64,000 bases of DNA, taken from Prochlorococcus sp. AG-347-B23 (lineage in GTDB: Bacteria; Cyanobacteriota; Cyanobacteriia; PCC-6307; Cyanobiaceae). How positions within the stretch are numbered: the first letter of the stretch is position 1; every line of letters begins with the position of its first letter. The stretch is from NCBI GenBank assembly GCA_003281715.1, contig QCBE01000001.1, positions 1-64,000 on the forward strand, given 5' to 3'. The notes under the pieces were generated by a model that ran no database searches, had not been told where the DNA came from, and saw only the letters and a list, made by a program, of their open reading frames with translations. Shown in pieces: positions 56,340 through 64,000 of this stretch. The position numbers and the translations under genes are program-made.

Positions 56340-58616
56340 TTACAACTCTGCTGGATTAACATCTATTGTTAAAAAAACATTTTTTGGAATAAGTTTCCAT
56401 AATATTGATCTATTAGGTAAAGGTATCTTTGTTCCTTCAGGACCATATATTAATATCTGCCATCTAAATTTTTTACCCACTTTAGCTATTAAACTAGGGG
56501 CAGGACCAATTAATTTCCAGTTCTTTTTCTCACAAAAACTGAGTAGATATTTTGCTAATTTTATTGCAATTGACTCAGTTAATTCATAATTTTGACCTGA
56601 TAATTTAAGAAGGCAAATTGTGCAAAATGGAAATAAATTAGCATCCCTTCTCAATCTCGAGTTTTCAATTAAGAATCTTTCATAATCTCTTTTTTGAAGA
56701 TACGAAATCACCGGATGGTTAGGTTTATATGTTTGAAAAATTACTTTCCCTTTTTTTTGTGCCCTGCCGGCCCTTCCTGCTACTTGCAAAAATAATTGTA
56801 ATGATTTTTCTTCTGCTGAAATATCTGGGCGATGAAGCAACCCATCTGCAGCAATAACTACTGAAAGAGTAATATTGGGGATGTCAATACCTTTTGCCAA
56901 CATCTGAGTACCGACAAGAATATCAGCATCACCTTTAGAAAACTTTGAAAGAAGATGTCTATGACCATCCTTTCCTGAAGTTGTATCTCTATCAAAGCGA
57001 AGTACTCTTAAGTCAGGAAACTCTTCATTTAAAAACTCTATTACCCTTTGCGTACCAATTCCAAAAGGTTTGAAAGCAGTTGAATGACAATCTGGGCAAC
57101 GATTGATCAATTTTGATTTATGATCACACCAATGACACCTTAACCATTTTTTCCCTTGTGATCCGATATGAACTGATAAAGGAACGTCACAGTTGGGGCA
57201 ATTTATTAAATATCCGCAATTTCTACAACTTAAAAATCCACTATGCCCCCTCCTGGGGATCAAAATTATTGCTTGCTCTTTTTTTAAGCGTAATTGAGGA
57301 AGCAAATGTAATAATTCATTGGAAAAAATTTTCATATTTTTCTTCTTGAACTCATCCCGCATATCAATAATTTTTATTTCAGGAGTCTCATTTCTGGATA
57401 TCCTTTGAATCATTCTTACCAATTTAAAATCCCTGTCAAAAATACACTTTTTCCAAGTCTTCATTGATGGAGTTGCACTCCCAAAAATTAACTTTGCAGA
57501 ATTCCTTTTTACTATTTCAATAGCGATCTCTCTTGCGTCATAGCAAGGCATAGGACTATCTTGCTTATAAGAAACATCATGTTCTTCATCCATTATTATT
57601 AATCCCAGATTTTTGATTGGAAGAAAAACTGCCGACCTTGCACCTATTACTATTAAAGGTTCATTAGCATTAATAATTTTCTTCCAAACTAAAGTTCTAT
57701 GATCAGGAGAACAATTACTATGATATTCGTAGACGACATTATTAAATCGCCTACTAAACCTATCAATAAGTTGAGGAATTAATCCAATTTCTGGGGCTAG
57801 TATCAAACAACTTTTTTTCTTAAGAAATTGATCTTCAGCAATTCTCATATACACTTCTGTTTTACCTGAACCTGTTTCGCCCCAAAGCAGTAATGCATCT
57901 CCTGGTTTCATTGTTTGAAATTCTTGAAATGCAATTTTTTGCTCATTTGTAAGATTTGGTTTTTTCGTTGCGATATGATCTTTTAAGAAGGATTTTAATT
58001 TACTATTTATATTTTTTTTTCTTTTAGATTTAGCAAGATAATTTTTACTAACCATTGAGTTAATTAGAGTGTAATTAAAACCAGACTTTATTAATTCACT
58101 TTGCCAATTACCTTTTTTAGATAAAGTATCCATTAAAAAAAATTCTTTTTTGGTTAATCCATTTTTCTTAATATCAAATTCTTTTTTAGTTTCAATCCAT
58201 ATTTGATCTTTTAAACCTTTAGAGAAATTTTTATATTTACCAATCCAGCCAGGAGGAAATGCAGTTTTAAACATTTTTAAATTACTAACCATATAAAAAG
58301 AGGCTAGGGATTCTATCAATTCTCTCCAAGATTCATCAATTATTTTTTTCTGCAAAATACTTTCAACAAACAAATATCTTATATTTTTCCCTCCAGTAAT
58401 ATTTGATTCATCATTATTAATTGTCGAAAAGTCTTTTTTGGAGATCACCAACCCATTCAATAATCTCCCCCTTAGTCTTACACTTACAATATCTCCAACT
58501 TCTGCTCCAAGATTATTTCCATCTAAATAGTAAAAGCTTTCATTACTACTACCTATATCAAGCAAAATTTCCAATTTATAGGAGATATTTAATAACTGAT
58601 TACTTGCCGGCTTCAA
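56340..58616 (-). CDS. priA: Primosomal protein N' (PriA helicase; TTG start)
   Basis: LLWGETGSGKTEVYMRIAE, DEEHDVSYKQD, zinc-binding CRNCGYLINCPNCDVPL, CHWCDHKSKLINRCPDC. Confidence 0.96.
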   Translation of the reverse strand: MKPASNQLLNISYKLEILLDIGSSNESFYYLDGNNLGAEVGDIVSVRLRGRLLNGLVISKKDFSTINNDESNITGGKNIRYLFVESILQKKIIDESWRELIESLASFYMVSNLKMFKTAFPPGWIGKYKNFSKGLKDQIWIETKKEFDIKKNGLTKKEFFLMDTLSKKGNWQSELIKSGFNYTLINSMVSKNYLAKSKRKKNINSKLKSFLKDHIATKKPNLTNEQKIAFQEFQTMKPGDALLLWGETGSGKTEVYMRIAEDQFLKKKSCLILAPEIGLIPQLIDRFSRRFNNVVYEYHSNCSPDHRTLVWKKIINANEPLIVIGARSAVFLPIKNLGLIIMDEEHDVSYKQDSPMPCYDAREIAIEIVKRNSAKLIFGSATPSMKTWKKCIFDRDFKLVRMIQRISRNETPEIKIIDMRDEFKKKNMKIFSNELLHLLPQLRLKKEQAIILIPRRGHSGFLSCRNCGYLINCPNCDVPLSVHIGSQGKKWLRCHWCDHKSKLINRCPDCHSTAFKPFGIGTQRVIEFLNEEFPDLRVLRFDRDTTSGKDGHRHLLSKFSKGDADILVGTQMLAKGIDIPNITLSVVIAADGLLHRPDISAEEKSLQLFLQVAGRAGRAQKKGKVIFQTYKPNHPVISYLQKRDYERFLIENSRLRRDANLFPFCTICLLKLSGQNYELTESIAIKLAKYLLSFCEKKNWKLIGPAPSLIAKVGKKFRWQILIYGPEGTKIPLPNRSILWKLIPKNVFLTIDVNPAEL

Positions 58617-58639
58617 AACTTTTTCTTAGTATTGGATTG

Positions 58640-58653
58640 TTGAACATTCCACA
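58640..58653. repeat. Third copy of the 14-nt motif TTGAACATTCCACA / TGTGGAATGTTCAA
   Basis: Exact match to minus-strand copies at 11625-11638 and 11856-11869. Confidence 0.6.
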
Positions 58654-58937
58654 AAGTGTTTTTTGCACATTGTAAGTATCCTGCTCTTAAGGGAGACATG
58701 AAGCTCTGATCATTGACTGAAAATTCAAAAATGATCTGCCTGTCTGAGAAATCCCAAGACTTTTTACTTTAGGTAATCTATAGCACTATTTAAATTTTTC
58801 AACAATTTAGAAAACTTTTCTTATTCTCATTTTGTGAAAAAGTTTTTTAAACATTAAGGGGACTTTACTACTAAATGTTCAAATTAGCCCTAAATAAAAT
58901 TTTATCTAGTTAAATTCACCGTAGAAAGGAGTCAATT

Positions 58938-60119
58938 ATGTGTCCAGTCACAGCAGAATCAAAGAATTCCAAGCCTAGTTCAAAAAAAAAGATCAATAAA
59001 AAAATTAATACAAATTTAGAAACAGTAGTTGAAGAAGATAGTAATAAAAATAATCAAAATTTTCAGACATCTGCTGAGTTAAACGAAAGCAATATTGAAA
59101 ATAACAATAATGAATTTAGTGATTCTGAAGAAGATAAAGGACTCGGGAATATAAAACTTGGGCCAAAAGGTATCTACACTGAAGATTCAATAAGAGTTTA
59201 TCTCCAAGAAATTGGAAGAATTAGACTTTTAAGACCAGATGAAGAAATTGAGCTTGCAAGAAAAATTGCTGACTTACTCCAATTAGAGGAGCTAGCAACT
59301 CAATATGAGTCAGAAAAAGGACATTTTCCATCTGTAAGAGAATGGGCCGAGTTAATAGATATGCCTCTTCCCAAATTTAGAAGAAGGCTTCTATTAGGGC
59401 GGAGAGCTAAAGAAAAAATGGTTCAATCAAATTTAAGATTAGTTGTTTCCATTGCTAAAAAATATATGAACAGAGGTTTATCATTTCAAGATTTAATCCA
59501 AGAAGGAAGTCTGGGTCTAATTAGGGCAGCGGAAAAATTTGACCATGAAAAAGGTTATAAGTTCTCTACATATGCAACTTGGTGGATTCGCCAAGCCATT
59601 ACAAGAGCAATTGCGGATCAAAGTAGAACTATTAGATTACCAGTTCACTTATACGAGACAATATCCAGAATTAAAAAAACCACAAAAGTTCTTAGCCAAG
59701 AATTTGGCAGGAAACCTAGTGAAGAAGAAATCGCTGAGAGTATGGAAATGACAATCGAAAAATTAAGATTTATAGCTAAAAGTGCGCAACTTCCTATTTC
59801 TTTAGAAACTCCAATAGGGAAAGAAGAAGACTCAAGACTAGGAGACTTTATAGAGGCTGATATAGAAAATCCAGAGCAAGATGTTTCTAAAACTTTACTA
59901 AGAGAAGATTTGGAAGGAGTATTAGCCACTCTTAGTCCAAGAGAAAGAGATGTTCTCAGATTGAGATATGGAATTGATGATGGAAGAATGAAAACTCTTG
60001 AAGAAATTGGCCAGATTTTTGATGTGACTAGAGAAAGAATTAGACAAATAGAGGCAAAAGCCCTAAGAAAACTTAGACATCCAAATCGAAATGGGGTTTT
60101 AAAAGAATATATAAAATAA
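58938..60119 (+). CDS. rpoD: Principal RNA polymerase sigma factor (sigma-70, group 1-like)
   Basis: [75 protein letters not shown]. Confidence 0.96.
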   Translation: MCPVTAESKNSKPSSKKKINKKINTNLETVVEEDSNKNNQNFQTSAELNESNIENNNNEFSDSEEDKGLGNIKLGPKGIYTEDSIRVYLQEIGRIRLLRPDEEIELARKIADLLQLEELATQYESEKGHFPSVREWAELIDMPLPKFRRRLLLGRRAKEKMVQSNLRLVVSIAKKYMNRGLSFQDLIQEGSLGLIRAAEKFDHEKGYKFSTYATWWIRQAITRAIADQSRTIRLPVHLYETISRIKKTTKVLSQEFGRKPSEEEIAESMEMTIEKLRFIAKSAQLPISLETPIGKEEDSRLGDFIEADIENPEQDVSKTLLREDLEGVLATLSPRERDVLRLRYGIDDGRMKTLEEIGQIFDVTRERIRQIEAKALRKLRHPNRNGVLKEYIK

Positions 60120-60216
60120 AAAAAGTTAAGTATAATAATTAGCTTTAAAAACTGGCAAAATAATAGCCTAAAATAAATTTGACTTAATTTTTAATTCAAA
60201 TTCAAAATAATATTTA

Positions 60217-61167
60217 ATGACTAATTTTAAGCTAAAAATAGCTAGTAGAAGAAGTAAACTAGCAATGGTTCAAACTTTATGGGTTAAAGATCAACTAGAA
60301 AGGAATATTCCCAATTTAGAGGTATCTATAGAAGCTATGGCAACTCAAGGTGACAAAATCCTTGATGTAGCCTTAGCAAAAATAGGCGACAAAGGCTTAT
60401 TTACAAAAGAACTTGAAGCACAAATGCTCGTAGGCCATGCAGATATAGCAGTACATTCTCTAAAAGATTTACCAACCAATTTGCCTAATGGCCTTAAATT
60501 AGGATGCATTACAAAAAGGGAGGATCCTGCAGATGCTTTAGTAGTAAACAAAAAAAATGACTGTTATAAATTAGAAAACTTACCTGAAGGTTCGATTGTT
60601 GGAACAAGCTCCCTAAGAAGACTTGCACAATTAAGAAATAAGTACCCACATCTTGTTTTCAAAGATATCAGGGGAAATGTTATTACAAGAATTGAAAAAT
60701 TAGATGCAGGAGAATTTGATTGTATAATTCTTGCGGCCGCTGGTTTAAAGAGATTAGGCTTTGAATCAAGAATTCACCAGATTATCCCAAGTGAAGTTTC
60801 CCTTCATGCCGTTGGCCAAGGAGCACTAGGCATTGAATGTAAATCTGATGATAAAAAAGTTTTAGAAATTATAAATATCTTAGAAGATAAACCCACCAGT
60901 CAAAGATGTCTAGCAGAAAGGGCTTTTTTAAGAGAGCTTGAAGGTGGATGCCAAGTCCCAATAGGTGTGAATAGTAAAATTCAGAATGAACAACTTTGCC
61001 TTACTGGTATGGTTGCATCTCTTGATGGAGAACGGCTTATTAAAGATCAATATATTGGCAATATTAATGATCCCGAAGAAGTAGGCAAAGAACTATCTAA
61101 AAAATTAAAGCAACAAGGTGCCGAAGAAATACTAAGCGAAATATTTGAAAAATTTAGAGAAAAATAA
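60217..61167 (+). CDS. hemC: Hydroxymethylbilane synthase (porphobilinogen deaminase)
   Basis: [50 protein letters not shown]. Confidence 0.97.
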   Translation: MTNFKLKIASRRSKLAMVQTLWVKDQLERNIPNLEVSIEAMATQGDKILDVALAKIGDKGLFTKELEAQMLVGHADIAVHSLKDLPTNLPNGLKLGCITKREDPADALVVNKKNDCYKLENLPEGSIVGTSSLRRLAQLRNKYPHLVFKDIRGNVITRIEKLDAGEFDCIILAAAGLKRLGFESRIHQIIPSEVSLHAVGQGALGIECKSDDKKVLEIINILEDKPTSQRCLAERAFLRELEGGCQVPIGVNSKIQNEQLCLTGMVASLDGERLIKDQYIGNINDPEEVGKELSKKLKQQGAEEILSEIFEKFREK

Positions 61168-61173
61168 AATTAG

Positions 61174-61764
61174 TTAATTTACTAATTTAGGATCAATTTC
61201 TTTTTTGTATCTCTCTTCACAATCTTTAATCACTTTAACAGCTTCTTCTATCCCAAAAAAACCATTGACAGTACATGTTCCTGGTTTTTTAAGATCTTTG
61301 TAGTGCTCCCAATAATACTTTGTTTCTTTTAACCAATGATCTCCAAGGTCTTCATAACTTGAGATATGATCCATTCTTTTATCATCTGCTAGAACCGCTA
61401 TTACCTTATCATCGACCTCCCCACCATCATCAAATTTCATCACCCCAATAATCCTTGCTTCCACAATAGATCCGGGTATCAATGGCTCAGTTACCCCAAC
61501 AATTTCTACATCAAGCGGATCTCCATCTTCATCCCATGTCCTTGGAATACATCCATAAGCAAAAGGATAAGCAAGTGATGAATAACCTACCCTATCAAGT
61601 TTAAGATGGCCCGTTTCTGTAATTAATTCATATTTATTTATGGTATTAGAGTTCAATTCAACAATAGTGTTTATTATTGTATTTGAGCTATCAGTGAAAG
61701 CATTTAGTATGTGTAATAAATTTGGGGTAACCCTGCTTGGGGGCTGATTTAGATTTGCCATCAA
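61174..61764 (-). CDS. ppa: Inorganic pyrophosphatase, family I, canonical active site
   Basis: NKYELITETGHLKLDRV, DEDGDPLDVEIVG, DDGGEVDDKVIAV, EHYKDLKKPG. Confidence 0.93.
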   Translation of the reverse strand: MMANLNQPPSRVTPNLLHILNAFTDSSNTIINTIVELNSNTINKYELITETGHLKLDRVGYSSLAYPFAYGCIPRTWDEDGDPLDVEIVGVTEPLIPGSIVEARIIGVMKFDDGGEVDDKVIAVLADDKRMDHISSYEDLGDHWLKETKYYWEHYKDLKKPGTCTVNGFFGIEEAVKVIKDCEERYKKEIDPKLVN

Positions 61765-61824
61765 GAAATTATTTTTGTTTATCTTACATCCTCACACCTA
61801 ACCAAATTCTTTAAAAGTAATGTT

Positions 61825-63330
61825 TCAGCAAAAATCATTTATTTTAGTCCTTAAATGGTTAATAAAATAGTTTGGCGATAGTTCTTCATTAGTTACAGCT
61901 CTTACCAACTCCATACAATTAACTGATCTGCCATATTTATGTATATTATTTTTTAACCAAAAGATGATCTTTTGATATTCACCATTTTCAATTAAGTTGT
62001 CAATCAAACCTATGTCTTTTTCCATTTGAGAAGATATTTGCGCACTTACAACATGTCCTAACAAATATGAGGGGAAATATCCAAACGCTCCTTCACTCCA
62101 ATGAACATCTTGAAGACAACCTTCTGAATCATTAGGTGGTTTAATTCCTAGGAGTTCATCATATCTTTTATTCCATTCTGTTGGAATATCTTCAGCAGGT
62201 AACCCTCTTTCAATTAAATCTATTTCAAGTTCAGTTCTTATTAATATGTGTAAGCCATAAGTCAATTCATCCGCTTCAACCCTATTTAATCCTACTTCCA
62301 AATGATTAATTGATTTCCATAGTTCTAAATAATTATTAAGAGAACATCCAGCCGAAACAAATTTATTAAAAAATCTTTTTGAAAAAGATTTGGATTTAAC
62401 TATTCTATTTTCCCAAAATAAAGATTGACTTTCATGAATACCCATAGAGGTTGCTTGACCTAAAGGCCAAGCAAACCATTGATGACTTTGTGATGGCAAA
62501 CCCTGCTCATAAATAGAATGCCCCCACTCATGCGCAGTTGCTAAAAAACTTGATAATGGTTCACCTTCGACAATTCTTGTCGTAATCCTGTAATCATTAG
62601 GCCCTAATGTAATCGAAAAAGGATGGGGAGATTTGCCAACAACAACTAGATCTTTATCTCTCCCAAACTCATCAAGTAATTGAGAACATAAATTATGTTG
62701 GGATTCTGGACTCAAATCCCAGTGATATTTCTTTGATTTATTAATATTTCTAATCAACTCTGGGAGAGTGTCTTTCAAAGGCTGAAACATTTTGTTCAAC
62801 CATTTCAAATTTAATTCAGGCTCAAAGGGTTGGGCTAAAGTTTCCCATGGTGAATATTGATCTGATATTTGTTTTGCCTCTTCAATCCGCAATTTAACTA
62901 ATTCTTTAAAAAATGGAAGAAAAATTTTAAAATCTGATTTTTCCTTAGCTTCTTGCCAACTTTCATACCCTTTAGATTTTGCCTTTGCTAGAGACTCAAC
63001 TAATTTAGGATCTAAATTTCTTTCTCTATTAAATTCCTTCGATAAAAGACTAATATTTCTTTCTTTATCTTTTATGAAAAGTTGATTATCGGAATTTCGT
63101 TCAATATCTGCTAGTTCATTTTTAGCAGATTGTATTAAATTAGAAAATTCCTCGGAAGAATTTCTTTCATGCAATACTTTTGCAATATAAGTGAGTTGTT
63201 CAGACCTCCAAGAAGCACCTTTCTTTGGCATTCCAGTATTCTGATCCCAATAAAGTGTATTTTGGATTGAACCTAATATTTGTGTTTCTTTAAGGTAAGC
63301 ACCCAGCTTATTCCAATGAGTTTCAGCCAA
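61825..63330 (-). CDS. Carboxypeptidase Taq (M32 family metallocarboxypeptidase)
   Basis: ATAHEWGHSIYEQGLP (HExxH), GIHESQSLFWEN. Confidence 0.93.
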   Translation of the reverse strand: MAETHWNKLGAYLKETQILGSIQNTLYWDQNTGMPKKGASWRSEQLTYIAKVLHERNSSEEFSNLIQSAKNELADIERNSDNQLFIKDKERNISLLSKEFNRERNLDPKLVESLAKAKSKGYESWQEAKEKSDFKIFLPFFKELVKLRIEEAKQISDQYSPWETLAQPFEPELNLKWLNKMFQPLKDTLPELIRNINKSKKYHWDLSPESQHNLCSQLLDEFGRDKDLVVVGKSPHPFSITLGPNDYRITTRIVEGEPLSSFLATAHEWGHSIYEQGLPSQSHQWFAWPLGQATSMGIHESQSLFWENRIVKSKSFSKRFFNKFVSAGCSLNNYLELWKSINHLEVGLNRVEADELTYGLHILIRTELEIDLIERGLPAEDIPTEWNKRYDELLGIKPPNDSEGCLQDVHWSEGAFGYFPSYLLGHVVSAQISSQMEKDIGLIDNLIENGEYQKIIFWLKNNIHKYGRSVNCMELVRAVTNEELSPNYFINHLRTKINDFC

Positions 63331-63438
63331 AGATTTAAATGGAAATTAAATTTATCTTAAGATAAAAATTTTAATGTCTGCAGTAAAACATGCATCTTTA
63401 TCCATAATAGGATATTGATTAATTAAGTTTTAACTTAT

Positions 63439-63894
63439 ATGGAACAAATATTTTCAAAATTAAAATTCATAACCCATGGCGAGGGTTTTATTGATATCAC
63501 ATATGATTTAAATTTATGTGTTAAAAAAAATAATTTTCATTCCGGAATTTTAAATTTAACTTCCCTTCATACCAGTTGCAGTTTAACTATTAATGAAAAC
63601 GCAGATCCAAATGTATTAAGGGACTTAAAAAAGTATATGCAATCAATAGTTCCCTATGATTCCTACTTAACCTTGTCAAAAAATAGAGAAGAAATATCCT
63701 ATAGACATTATCAAGAGGGGGCTGACGACATGCCAGCACATATTAAAACATCCCTAACAAACACTTGTTTATCTTTAAGTTTTCAAGACGGAAAAATTAT
63801 GCTTGGCTCATGGCAAGCAGTTTATTTATGGGAACATCGATTTGATCAAAAAGAAAGAATCATTAATGTACATATAATTGGTGAGAAAATGTAA
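63439..63894 (+). CDS. YjbQ family (UPF0047) protein
   Basis: SLHTSCSLTINENADPNVLRDL, GADDMPAHIKTSLT, LGSWQAVYLWEHR. Confidence 0.92.
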   Translation: MEQIFSKLKFITHGEGFIDITYDLNLCVKKNNFHSGILNLTSLHTSCSLTINENADPNVLRDLKKYMQSIVPYDSYLTLSKNREEISYRHYQEGADDMPAHIKTSLTNTCLSLSFQDGKIMLGSWQAVYLWEHRFDQKERIINVHIIGEKM

Positions 63895-63930
63895 AATATT
63901 TATAATGTAATAAGTCAGATTTCTTATTTA

Positions 63931-64000
63931 ATGGAACCCTACATTTTGCAAGATGGAGAATTGAATGAATTAGTTGTCAAAATACCTGGCTGGGAAATTA
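63931..64000 (+). CDS. phhB: N-terminus of probable pterin-4a-carbinolamine dehydratase (truncated by window end)
   Basis: Translated by eye: MEPYILQDGELNELVVKIPGWEI...; matches the PCD start pattern L..eEl..l...lpgWe. Confidence 0.65.
   Translation, partial: MEPYILQDGELNELVVKIPGWEI

Noticed and set aside
58421-58675. 84-aa plus-strand ORF across the priA start
   Set aside because: Mostly antisense to priA; no motif
59539-59929. ORFs 59539..59751 and 59645..59929 inside rpoD
   Set aside because: Shadow ORFs within conserved sigma-70 regions
61786-61797. TCCTCACAC read as a possible Yfr1 gene on the plus strand
   Set aside because: Only 9 nt of the core motif, no flanking stem-loops seen; Yfr1 is usually located elsewhere. 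Kept only as a possible target site

Overview
AT-rich, gene-dense cyanobacterial chromosome segment. Gene content points to high-light marine Prochlorococcus (inference: alpha-carboxysome with form IA RuBisCO, psaM, DPOR genes plus por, AAR/ADO, very short intergenic gaps). The main locus is a complete alpha-carboxysome operon on the minus strand: csoS1, cbbL, cbbS, csoS2, csoSCA, csoS4A, csoS4B and a PCD-like acRAF gene. csoS1D lies just upstream, separated by a divergent rdgB-like gene. Other blocks are chlN-chlB-chlL facing por, folE/SDR/accA/aar/ado, ilvB, hemH, a lone tyrosine recombinase, cobO-pyrH-frr, tal-ftsI, lepB/ppa, proS-psb27-purA, cobK/cutA, ssb, argB, priA, rpoD-hemC, a second ppa and an M32 carboxypeptidase. 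No rRNA, tRNA, CRISPR array, prophage or obvious novel defence system was seen. The most useful second-look items are: an unlisted 34-aa psaM ORF; a laccase-domain gene whose reading frame extends upstream to a probable ATT start; a family I pyrophosphatase paralog with two apparent active-site substitutions next to an intact paralog; a perfect hairpin plus T-run between cbbS and csoS2; alternative hairpins and a 14-nt motif in the csoS1/rdgB divergent region that recurs upstream of priA/rpoD; and a candidate FtsL upstream of ftsI. All assignments come from reading the sequence; no database search was run.
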